Shown piece by piece: positions 30,979-42,640 of a stretch of 64,000 nt of DNA. The stretch is taken from the NCBI GenBank assembly GCA_964247055.1, contig OZ176054.1, positions 10,168,001-10,232,000 on the forward strand, given 5' to 3'. A model generated the notes under the pieces. That model searched no databases and was not told the origin of the DNA. It worked only from the letters and a program-made list of their open reading frames with translations. Every line of letters starts with the position of its first letter. Within the stretch, counting starts at the first letter, position 1. The position numbers and the translations under genes were made by a program. This stretch comes from Paragordius varius (lineage: Eukaryota > Nematomorpha).

Positions 30979-31353
30979 GTGGGGTTTAAACCAGGTCTTA
31001 AATTAAAAACTTTTTTATCAAATAATAATAAATCCAAATTAAATTATCCAGGGGTGTATAAAGTTCCATGCGAGTGTGGCAGGGTATATATCGGCCAAAC
31101 CGCAAGGAAAGTTAAAACACGCCTGAATGAACACAAGTATAACATAAAGAATGGAGATTTTAAGAGTTGTATTGCGGAACATTGTTGGAAGGAAAATCAT
31201 AATGTTTCCTTTGACAATGTCAGTTGCATTACAATTTTCAATAATAATCAAAGGCTTACGCGGGAATCATTAGAGATTCTCAAAGGAAACAACTTTAACC
31301 GAGAGGAGGGACAAAAGATGAGTGATATATGGAAAGTCATTCTTGATGATTGA
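30979..31353 (+). CDS. PLE GIY-YIG endonuclease region (124 codons)
   Basis: This open frame contains the GIY-YIG nuclease module of a Penelope-like element: GVYKVPCECG at about 25-34, VYIGQT at 36-41, the conserved Arg at 48, EHK at 51-53, then the Cys/His cluster C64, H68, H74. The CxC just after GVY plus the later Cys/His residues is the zinc-binding variant typical of PLEs. In the family this domain nicks target DNA to prime reverse transcription. The methionine used as start is internal to the full protein, so this is a fragment of a larger polyprotein and not an independent gene. Confidence 0.85.
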   Translation: MGFKPGLKLKTFLSNNNKSKLNYPGVYKVPCECGRVYIGQTARKVKTRLNEHKYNIKNGDFKSCIAEHCWKENHNVSFDNVSCITIFNNNQRLTRESLEILKGNNFNREEGQKMSDIWKVILDD

Positions 31354-31522
31354 TCCCATATGGACTCTTTTGTTTTCCACTCAAAGTTGTTGTCCATTAT
31401 TTATTCTTTGTGTCTTTTTTTAGTATATGGTTATGATTGTTTGTTGACATGGTTTAAACCACTCTCAATGACAAATGGTTTTAAATTATCATTTGTTAAG
31501 AGAAAAGAAACAACAATAAACG

Positions 31523-31672
31523 TTTTTAAAAATTGTATATAAAGCACCATTTTATCCATCCTAATTATTATATTTTTTTTACGCTGAGGACGGACACACG
31601 TTAAAATGTCCGAAACCGTTCGAATTTTATTTATTCTATGATACGTTTTAAATAAATTTCCATATTTTTATA
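31523..31672 (+). repeat. PLE pseudo-LTR of the inverted truncated copy
   Basis: Reverse complement of 27721-27870, ending at the edge of satellite array 2. It also carries the hammerhead-like motif. Confidence 0.88.
31581..31622 (+). ncRNA. Hammerhead-ribozyme-like motif, inverted PLE copy
   Basis: Plus-strand copy of the motif. CTGAGGA is at 31584-31590, stem II GGACA/TGTCC follows, and GAAAC is near 31612. All three copies in the window keep the core, which fits either recent origin or constraint. Confidence 0.55.
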
Positions 31673-34600
31673 ATATTATTTGATTGTTGAAAAAATATGG
31701 TGGATTGTTAGGAGTACTAAAATTTTATTGGGTATATTTTGATATTTGAAATATTATTTGATTGTTGATAAAATATGGTTGATTGTTGGGAATACTAAAA
31801 TATTTTGGGGTAATATATTTTAATTATTGGAAATATTATTTAGTTGTTTAAAAAATATGGTTGATTGTTGGGAATACTATATATTATTGGGTAGTATATT
31901 TTAATTATTGGAAATATTATTTGATGGTTGAAAAAATATGGTTGATTGTGCGAATACTAAAATATTATTGGTTTATATAATATGAATGTTAATATATTTT
32001 GATTGTTGAAAAATATGGTGGATTGTTGGGAGTACTAAAATATTTTTAGGCACTATATTTTGATTATTTGAAATATTATTTGATGGTTGATAAAATATGG
32101 TTGATTAGGAATACTAAAATATTTTGGGGTATTATATTTTAATTATTGGAAATATTATTTAGTTGTTTAAAAAATATGGTTGATTGTTGGGAATACTATA
32201 TATTATTTGGTAGTATATTTTAATTATAGGAAATATTATTTGATTGTTGAAAAAATATGGTTGATTGTGGGAATACAAAAATATTTTTGGGTAATATATT
32301 TTAATTATTGGGAATATTATTTGATTGTTGAAAAAATATGGTTGATTGATGGGAAGACTAAAATATTATTGGGTATATTTTGATTGTGGGAAATGTTATT
32401 TGATTGTTGAAAAATATGGTTGATTGTTGGACTAAAATATTTTTGGATTGGAAATATTATTTGATAGTTGAAAAAATATGGTTGATTGTTGGAAATTAAT
32501 ATTATTGGGTAATATATTTTTATTATTGGAAGTATTATTTAATTGTTGAAAAATATGGTGGATTGTTGGAAATACTAAAATTTTATTGGGTATATTTTGA
32601 TTATTTGAAATATTATTTGATAGTTGAAAAAATATGGTTGATTGTTGGGAATACAAAAATATTTTTGGGTAATATATTTTAATTATTGTAAATATTATTT
32701 GATTGTTGAAAAGATATAGTTGATTTTCGGGAATACTAAAATATTTTTTGCGTAATATATTTTGATTGTGTGAAATATTATTTCATAGTTGAAAAAATAT
32801 GGTTGATTGTTGGGAATAAAATATTATTGGGTATATATTGATTATTTGAAATATTATTTGATAGTTGATAAAATATGGTTGATTGTTGGGAATACAAAAA
32901 TATTTTTGTATATTTTAATTATTGTAAATATTATTTGATTGTTGAAAAAATATGGTTGATTTTTGGGAATACTAAAATATTTTTTGCGTAATATATTTTG
33001 ATTGTGGAAAATATTATTTCATTGTTGAAAAATATGGTTGATTGTTGGGAATACTAAAATATTATTGGGTATATTTTGATTGTGGGAAATATTATTCGAT
33101 TGTTGAAAAATATGGTTGATTGTTGGGAATACAAAAATATTTTTGGGTAATATATTTTAATTATTGGAAATATTATTTAGTTGTTAAAAAAATATGGTTG
33201 ATTGTTGGGAATACTAAATATTATTGGGTAGTATATTTTAATTATAGGAAATATTATTTGATTGTTGAAAAAATATGGTTGATTGTTGGAATACAAAAAT
33301 ATTTTTGGGTAATATATTTTGATTATTTGAAATATTATTTGATAGTTGACAAAATATGGTTGATTGTTGGGAATACAAAAATATTTTTGGGTAATATATT
33401 TTAATTATTGTAAATATTATTTGATTGTTGAAAAAATATGGTTGATTTTTGGGAATACTAAAATATTTTTTGCGTAATATATTTTGATTGTGGGAAATAT
33501 TATTTCATTGTTGAAAAAATATGGTTGATTGTTGGGAATACTAAAATAGTATTGGGTATATATTGATTATTTGATTTATTATTTGATAGTTGATAAAATA
33601 TGGTTGATTGTTGGGAATACAAAAATATTTTTGGGTAATATATTTTAATTATTGCAAATATTATTTGATTGTTGAAAAAATATGGTTGATTTTTGGGCTA
33701 AAATATTTTTTGCGTATATTTTGATTGTGGAAAATATTATTTCATTGTTGAAAAAATATGGTTGATTGTTGGGAATACTAAAATTTTATTGGGTATATTT
33801 TGATTGTGGGAAATATTATTCGATTGTTGAAAAAATATGGTTGATTGATGGGAATACTAAAATATTATTGGGTAATATATTTTAATTATTGGAAATATTA
33901 TTTAATTTTTGAAAAATATGGTTGATTGTTGGGAATACAAAAATATTTTTGGGTAATATATTTTAATTATTGGAAATATTATTTGATTGTTGAAAAAATA
34001 TAGTTGATTTTTGGGAATACTAAAATATTTTTTGCGTAATATATTTTGATTGTGGGAAATATTATTTGATAGTTGATAAAATATGGTTGATTGTTGGGAA
34101 TACAAAAAATATTTTTGGGTAATATATTTTAATTATTGTAAATATTATTTGATTGTTGAAAAAATATGGTTGATTTTTGGGAATACTAAAATATTTTTGG
34201 GTAATTATATTTTGATTGTGGGAAATTTTATTTGATTGTTGAAAAAATATGGTGGATTGTTGGGAATACTAAATATTATTGGGTAGTATATTTTAATTAT
34301 AGGAAATATTTTTTGATTGTTGAAAAAATATGGTTGATTGTGGGAATACTAAAATATTATTGGTTTATATAATATGAATGTTAATATATTTTGATTGTTG
34401 AAAAATATGGTGGATTGTTAGGAGTACTAAAATTTTATTGGGTATATTTTGATTATTTGAAATATTATTTGATAGTTGAAAAAATATGGTTGATTTTCGG
34501 GAATACAAAAATATTTTTGGGTAATATATGTTAATTATTGAAATATTATTTGATTGTTGAAAAAATATGGTGGATTGTTGGGAATACTAAATATTATTGG

Positions 34601-37600
34601 GTAGTATATTTTAATTATTGGAAATATTATTTGATTGTTGAAAAAATATGGTTGATTGTAGGAATACAAAAATATTTTTGGGTAATACATTTTAATTATT
34701 GGAAATATTATTTGATTGTTGAAAAAATATGGTTGATTGATGGGAATACTAAAATATTATTGGGTATATTTTGATTGTGGGAAATATTATTTGATTGTTG
34801 AAAAATATGGTTGATTGTTGGACTAAAATATTTTTGGGTAATATATTTTGATTATTGGAAATATTATTTGATAGTTGAAAAAATATGGTTGATTGTTGGA
34901 AATTAATATTATTGGGTAATATATTTTTATTATTGGAAGTATTATTTAATTGTTGAAAAATATGGAGGATTGTTGGGAGTACTAAAATTTTATTGGGTAT
35001 ATTTTGACTATTTGAAATATTATTTCATAGTTGAAAAAATATGGTTGATTGTTGGGAATACAAAAATATTTTTGGGTAATATATTTTAATTATTGTAAAT
35101 ATTATTTGATTGTTGAAAAAATATAGTTGATTTTTGGGAATACTAAAATATTTTTTGCGTAATATATTTTGATTGTGGAAAATATATTTCATAGTTGAAA
35201 AAATATGGTTGATTGTTGGGAATACTAAAATATTATTGGGTATATATTGATTATTTGAAATATTATTTGATAGTTGATAAAATATGGTTGATTGTTGGGA
35301 ATGCAAAAATATTTTTGTATATTTTAATTATTGTAAATATTATTTGATTGTTGAAAAAATATGGTTGATTTTTGGGAATACTAAAATATTTTTTGCGTAA
35401 TATATTTTGATTGTGGAAAATATTATTTCATTGTTGAAAAATATGGTTGATTGTTGGGAATACTAAAATATTATTGGGTATATTTTGATTGTGGGAAATA
35501 TTATTCGATTGTTGAAAAATATGGTTGATTGTTGGGAATACAAAAATATTTTTAGATAATATATTTTAATTGTGGAAATATTATTTACTTGTTAAAAAAA
35601 TATGGTTGATTGTAGGGAATACTAAATATTATTGGGTAGTATATTTTAATTATAGAAAATATTATTTTATTGTTGAAAAAATATGGTTGATTGTTGGAAT
35701 ACAAAAATATTTTTGGGTAATATATTTTGATTATTTGAAACATTATTTGATAGTTAAAAAAATATGGTTGATTGTTGGGAATACAAAAATATTTTTTGGG
35801 TAATATATTTTAATTATTGTAAATATTATTTTATTGTTGAAAAAATATAGTTGATTTTTGGGAATACTAGAATATTTTTTGCGTAATATATTTTGATTGT
35901 GGGAAATATTATTTCATTGTTGAAAAAATATGGTTGATTGTTGGGAATACTAAAATATTATTGGGTATATATTGATTATTTGATTTATTATTTGATAGTT
36001 GATAAAATATGGTTGATTGTTGGGAATACAAAAATATTTTTGGGTAATATATTTTAATTATTGTAAATATTATTTGATTGTTGAAAAAATATGGTTGATT
36101 TTGGGGAATACTAAAATATTTTTTGCGTAATATATTTTGATTGTGGAAAATATTATTTCATTGTTGAAAAAATATGGTTGATTGTTGGGAATACTAAAAT
36201 ATTATTGGGTATATTTTGATTGTGGGAAATATTATTCGATTGTTGAAAAATATGGTTGATTGTTGGGAATACAAAAATATTTTTGGGTAATATATGTTAA
36301 TTATTGAAATATTATTTGATTGTTGAAAAAATATGGTGGATTGTTGGGAATACTAAATATTATTGGGTAGTATATTTTAATTATTGGTAATATTATTTGA
36401 TTGTTGAAAAAATATGGTTGATTGTGGGAATACAAAAATATTTTTGGGTATATTTTGATTGTGGAAAATATTATTTCATTGTTGAAAAAATATGGTTGAT
36501 TGTTGGGAATACTAAAATATTATTGGGTATATTTTGATTGTGGGAAATATTATTCGATTGTTGAAAAATATGGTTGATTGTTGGGAATACAAAAATATTT
36601 TTGGGTAATATATGTTAATTATTGAAATATTATTTGATTGTTGAAAAAATATGGTGGATTGTTGGGAATACTAAATATTATTGGGTAGTATATTTTAATT
36701 ATTGGAAATATTATTTGATTGTTGAAAAAATATGGTTGATTTTTGGGAATACTAAAATATTTTTTGCGTAATATATTTTGATTGTGGAAAATATTATTTC
36801 ATTGTTGAAAAATATGGTTGATTGTTGGGAATACTAAAATATTATTGGGTATATTTTGATTGTGGAAAATATTATTCGATTGTTGAAAAATATGGTTGAT
36901 TGTTGGGAACACAAAAATATTTTTGGGTAATATATTTTAATTATTGGAAATATTATTTAGTTGTTAAAAAAAATATGGTTGATTGTTGGGAATACTAAAT
37001 ATTATTGGGTAGTATATTTTAATTATAGTAAATATTATTTTATTGTTGAAAAAATATGGTTGATTGTTGGAATACAAAAATATTTTTGGGTAATATATTT
37101 TGATTATTTGAAACATTATTTGATAGTTAAAAAAATATGGTTGATTGTTAGGAATACAAAAATATTTTTGGGTAATATATTTTAATTATTGTAAATATTA
37201 TTTTATTGTTGAAAAAATATAGTTGATTTTTGGGAATACTAGAATATTTTTTGCGTAATATATTTTGATTGTGGGAAATATTATTTCATTGTTGAAAAAA
37301 TATGGTTGATTGTTGGGAATACTAAAATATTATTGGGTATATATTGATTATTTGATTTATTATTTGATAGTTGATAAAATATGGTTGATTGTTGGGAATA
37401 CAAAAATATTTTTGGGTAATATATTTTAATTATTGTAAATATTATTTGATTGTTGAAAAAATATGGTTGATTTTGGGGAATACTAAAATATTTTTTGCGT
37501 AATATATTTTGATTGTGGAAAATATTATTTCATTGTTGAAAAAATATGGTTGATTGTTGGGAATACTAAAATATTATTGGGTATATTTTGATTGTGGGAA

Positions 37601-40600
37601 ATATTATTCGATTGTTGAAAAATATGGTTGATTGTTGGGAATACAAAAATATTTTTGGGTAATATATGTTAATTATTGAAATATTATTTGATTGTTGAAA
37701 AAATATGGTGGATTGTTGGGAATACTAAATATTATTGGGTAGTATATTTTAATTATTGGAAATATTATTTGATTGTTGAAAAAATATGGTTGATTGATGG
37801 GAATACTAAAATATTATTGGGTATATTTTGATTGTGGGAAATATTATTTGATTGTTGAAAAATATGGTTGATTGTTGGGAATACAAAAATATTTTTGGGT
37901 AATATATTTTGATTATTGTAAATATTATTTGATTGTTGAAAAAATATGGTTGATTTTTGGGAATACTAAAATATTTTTTGCGTAATATATTTTGATTGTG
38001 GAAAATATTATTTCATTGTTGAAAAATATGGTTGATTGTTGGGAATACTAAAATTTTATTGGGTATATTTTGATTGTGGGAAATATTATTCGATTGTTGA
38101 AAAAATATGGTTGATTGATGGGAATACTAAAATATTATTGGGTAATATATTTTAATTATTGGAAATATTATTTAATTTTTGAAAAATATGGTTGATTGTT
38201 GGGAATACAAAAATATTTTTGGGTAATATATTTTAATTATTGGAAATATTATTTGATTGTTGAAAAAATATAGTTGATTTTTGGGAATACTAAAATATTT
38301 TTTGCGTAATATATTTTGATTGTGGGAAATATTATTTGATAGTTGATAAAATATGGTTGATTGTTGGGAATACAAAAAATATTTTTGGGTAATATATTTT
38401 AATTATTGTAAATATTATTTGATTGTTGAAAAAATATTGTTGATTTTTGGGAATACTAAAATATTTTTGGGTAATTATATTTTGATTGTGGGAAATTTTA
38501 TTTGATTGTTGAAAAAATATGGTGGATTGTTGGGAATACTAAATATTATTGGGTAGTATATTTTAATTATAGGAACTATTTTTTGATTGTTGAAAAAATA
38601 TGGTTGATTGTGGGAATACTAAAATATTATTGGTTTATATAATATGAATGTTAATATATTTTGATTGTTGAAAAATATGGTGGATTGTTAGGAGTACTAA
38701 AATTTTATTGGGTATATTTTGATTATTTGAAATATTATTTGATAGTTGAAAAAATATGGTTGATTTTCGGGAATACAAAAATATTTTTGGGTAATATATG
38801 TTAATTATTGAAATATTATTTGATTGTTGAAAAAATATGGTGGATTGTTGGGAATACTAAATATTATTGGGTAGTATATTTTAATTATTGGAAATATTAT
38901 TTGATTGTTGAAAAAATATGGTTGATTGTAGGAATACAAAAATATTTTTGGGTAATACATTTTAATTATTGGAAATATTATTTGATTGTTGAAAAAATAT
39001 GGTTGATTGATGGGAATACTAAAATATTATTGGGTATATTTTGATTGTGGGAAATATTATTTGATTGTTGAAAAATATGGTTGATTGTTGGACTAAAATA
39101 TTTTTGGGTAATATATTTTGATTATTGGAAATATTATTTGATAGTTGAAAAAATATGGTTGATTGTTGGAAATTAATATTATTGGGTAATATATTTTTAT
39201 TATTGGAAGTATTATTTAATTGTTGAAAAATATGGAGGATTGTTGGGAGTACTAAAATTTTATTGGGTATATTTTGATTATTTGAAATATTATTTCATAG
39301 TTGAAAAAATATGGTTGATTGTTGGGAATACAAAAATATTTTTGGGTAATATATTTTAATTATTGTAAATATTATTTGATTGTTGAAAAAATATAGTTGA
39401 TTTTTGGGAATACTAAAATATTTTTTGCGTAATATATTTTGATTGTGGAAAATATTATTTCATAGTTGAAAAAATATGGTTGATTGTTGGGAATACTAAA
39501 ATATTATTGGGTATATATTGATTATTTGAAATATTATTTGATAGTTGATAAAATATGGTTGATTGTTGGGAATGCAAAAATATTTTTGTATATTTTAATT
39601 ATTGTAAATATTATTTGATTGTTGAAAAAATATGGTTGATTTTTGGGAATACTAAAATATTTTTTGCGTAATATATTTTGATTGTGGAAAATATTATTTC
39701 ATTGTTGAAAAATATGGTTGATTGTTGGGAATACTAAAATATTATTGGGTATATTTTGATTGTGGGAAATATTATTCGATTGTTGAAAAATATGGTTGAT
39801 TGTTGGGAATACAAAAATATTTTTAGATAATATATTTTAATTGTGGAAATATTATTTACTTGTTAAAAAAATATGGTTGATTGTTGGGAATACTAAATAT
39901 TATTGGGTAGTATATTTTAATTATAGGAAATATTATTTTATTGTTGAAAAAATATGGTTGATTGTTGGAATACAAAAATATTTTTGGGTAATATATTTTG
40001 ATTATTTGAAACATTATTTGATAGTTAAAAAAATATGGTTGATTGTTGGGAATACAAAAATATTTTTGGGTAATATATTTTAATTATTGTAAATATTATT
40101 TTATTGTTGAAAAAATATAGTTGATTTTTGGGAATACTAGAATATTTTTTGCGTAATATATTTTGATTGTGGGAAATATTATTTCATTGTTGAAAAAATA
40201 TGGTTGATTGTTGGGAATACTAAAATATTATTGGGTATATATTGATTATTTGATTTATTATTTGATAGTTGATAAAATATGGTTGATTGTTGGGAATACA
40301 AAAATATTTTTGGGTAATATATTTTAATTATTGTAAATATTATTTGATTGTTGAAAAAATATGGTTGATTTTGGGGAATACTAAAATATTTTTTGCGTAA
40401 TATATTTTGATTGTGGAAAATATTATTTCATTGTTGAAAAAATATGGTTGATTGTTGGGAATACTAAAATATTATTGGGTATATTTTGATTGTGGGAAAT
40501 ATTATTCGATTGTTGAAAAATATGGTTGATTGTTGGGAATACAAAAATATTTTTGGGTAATATATGTTAATTATTGAAATATTATTTGATTGTTGAAAAA

Positions 40601-41297
40601 ATATGGTGGATTGTTGGGAATACTAAATATTATTGGGTAGTATATTTTAATTATTGGTAATATTATTTGATTGTTGAAAAAATATGGTTGATTGTGGGAA
40701 TACAAAAATATTTTTGGGTATATTTTGATTGTGGAAAATATTATTTCATTGTTGAAAAAATATGGTTGATTGTTGGGAATACTAAAATATTATTGGGTAT
40801 ATTTTGATTGTGGGAAATATTATTCGATTGTTGAAAAATATGGTTGATTGTTGGGAATACAAAAATATTTTTGGGTAATATATGTTAATTATTGAAATAT
40901 TATTTGATTGTTGAAAAAATATGGTGGATTGTTGGGAATACTAAATATTATTGGGTAGTATATTTTAATTATTGGAAATATTATTTGATTGTTGAAAAAA
41001 TATGGTTGATTTTTGGGAATACTAAAATATTTTTTGCGTAATATATTTTGATTGTGGAAAATATTATTTCATTGTTGAAAAATATGGTTGATTGTTGGGA
41101 ATACTAAAATTTTATTGGGTATATTTTGATTGTGGAAAATATTATTCGATTGTTGAAAAATATGGTTGATTGTTGGGAATACAAAAATATTTTTGGGTAA
41201 TATATTTTAATTATTGGAAATATTATTTAGTTGTTAAAAAAAATATGGTTGATTGTTGGGAATACTAAATATTATTGGGTAGTATATTTTAATTATG
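31673..41297. repeat. AT-rich ~80-bp satellite, array 2 (inverted)
   Basis: Same satellite as array 1 but on the other strand: the + strand now reads GATTGTTGAAAAAATATGG and GATTGTTGGGAATAC and is almost free of C. The array ends at about 41297, where single-copy-like sequence and then the RTE LINE begin. Short open frames here are composition artefacts, as in array 1. Confidence 0.97.
33720..41297. repeat. 4.27-kb tandem duplication inside array 2
   Basis: 33902, 34538, 35570 and 36961 have near-identical counterparts at 38172, 38808, 39841 and 41231, a constant offset of 4270-4271 bp. Only scattered substitutions differ. The second copy is cut at 41297 by the RTE leader. Such a long near-perfect duplication implies a recent unequal exchange or replication slippage. 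Confidence 0.9.
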
Positions 41298-41782
41298 GTA
41301 TTGATTTTTCATGCATGAAACCATGTGATTGAAAGCGGGAGGATATTCAAGGATAGTATTTTTTATTATATACTATAAATATATTTAAAAAATAGGTTTC
41401 CTTTTAGTAATTATTAATCTTTTTCTTTGTTTTGTAGAGTTTTTATTTTATTTGTATGCTAAGTATGTAATTTAAAGAGTAACATAATTCTTAAGTCATC
41501 AAAAATCATTGTTATACAGATCTCTCTCTTTTTTTTTTCTCTACTCCTTGGTGCCTAATTATTTTATTTTTACTAGCCTAGCCATAATTTCTTTATATTT
41601 TTCCTTTATGATTGCCAGACAGAGCAAAATATCAATATTTATAATTTATCCAAATTAATTTATAAAGATTACTCTTTAATTTTAATTATTCTAGATATTT
41701 ATTTTTTGTAAAGAGGGTAAGTGAGAGGGAAGGCAATGGCAAACCACCCTCGTTTATTACTGCCAAAAAATAGTTTTACTAA
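41298..41782 (+). other. RTE leader / 5' flank, no gene
   Basis: AT-rich sequence without satellite periodicity between the array edge and the endonuclease start. It contains CATGCATGAAACCATGTG near its left end and the GGCAATGGCAAACC motif near its right end. Whether all of it belongs to the LINE cannot be decided from one copy. Confidence 0.5.
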
Positions 41783-42640
41783 ATGAACTTAACAAGAATT
41801 TTCAAAGTTGGATGCTGGAATGTACGTTCCTTAACATCAACCAAACAGGTGATAATTGAAAAGGAAATGGAAAGATTGAACATAGATATACTGGGTCTAA
41901 CGGAAACCAAGCAAAAAGGTAGCGCGAAAGTACAAAACGAAAATTATACATTGTTAAGATCGGGGAGAGATGACCAGAAATCTGAAGGCGTTGCAGTATT
42001 AATAAAAAACAAATTAAATAAAAGTCTCATTAGTTATACACCATATACACCCAGAATCATGAGTATTAGGCTGAATGCCAAGCCACTTGAATTTACATAC
42101 ATAGTAGTCTATGCTCCTACGTCAAACGCTCCCAAAGAAGACATAGAGGACTTTTATGCAACGTTGCAAATAGTTTTGGATGAAACGAAGAAAGGAGATA
42201 TGATTATCATAGGAGGGGATTGGAACAGCAAAGTTGGTAGAGGTAGAGTAGATCAAATAGTCGGGCCATATGGATTGGGAGAACGAAACGAGGCCGGGGA
42301 AGCACTGATCAATTTTTGTCAAGAAAATGAGATGATGATAACCAACACATGGTTTCCACAACACAATAGGAGGTTATACAAATGGACCTCACCATGTGGT
42401 AAATATAAGAATCAAATTGATTACATAATGTGTCCTCAAAAATGGAAAAGCTCTATAATCGATACCAAAACAAGCAAAAGCAGCGATTGCTCTAGCGATC
42501 ATGAGCTTTTAATAACCAAAATCAAACTTAAAATAATTAAAAATAAGGTTAAACAGATATACAGATATGACACTCGGAACATTCCAAATAGTTTTAGAAC
42601 AGAAACCAAAGATAGATTAGGAAGATTGGACAATGGATAG
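41783..42640 (+). CDS. RTE LINE endonuclease (EEP family), first frame
   Basis: N-terminal 285 codons of the RTE polyprotein. Endonuclease/exonuclease/phosphatase motifs in order: WNVRSL at 12-17, LTETK at 39-43 with the catalytic Glu, VVYAPT at 108-113, GGDWNSKVG at 144-152, QIDYIM at 211-216 and SDHELL at 238-243 with the catalytic His. All active-site residues expected for the family are present, so the fold was functional until recently. The enzyme nicks chromosomal DNA for target-primed reverse transcription. The frame runs out at 42640, just after the domain. The true continuation lies in another frame that opens at about 42621, so a small indel lies between about 42611 and 42640. The ATG at 41783 directly precedes the conserved GCWNVR block, which supports it as the start. 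Confidence 0.9.
   Translation: MNLTRIFKVGCWNVRSLTSTKQVIIEKEMERLNIDILGLTETKQKGSAKVQNENYTLLRSGRDDQKSEGVAVLIKNKLNKSLISYTPYTPRIMSIRLNAKPLEFTYIVVYAPTSNAPKEDIEDFYATLQIVLDETKKGDMIIIGGDWNSKVGRGRVDQIVGPYGLGERNEAGEALINFCQENEMMITNTWFPQHNRRLYKWTSPCGKYKNQIDYIMCPQKWKSSIIDTKTSKSSDCSSDHELLITKIKLKIIKNKVKQIYRYDTRNIPNSFRTETKDRLGRLDNG

Larger units (their letters stand above)
30788..31672 (+). mobile_element. Penelope-like element, 5'-truncated inverted copy
   Basis: Reverse complement of 27721-28598 apart from small differences. It starts abruptly at 30788, directly against the pseudo-LTR of the long copy, and runs through the linker and GIY-YIG region to the terminal repeat. It has about one break in its coding part. 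Head-to-head truncated copies are common for PLEs, but here the mirror symmetry continues into the satellite, so it is probably part of a larger inverted duplication rather than a separate insertion. Confidence 0.88.
30788..34774 (-). repeat. Right arm of large inverted repeat
   Basis: Mirror partner of 24448-28598. The 2189-bp spacer between the arms (28599-30787) is the RT part and 5' terminal repeat of the long PLE copy. Corresponding marker segments are almost identical; for example, 33120-33404 and 26226-26510 have the same translation over 94 codons. Confidence 0.85.
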
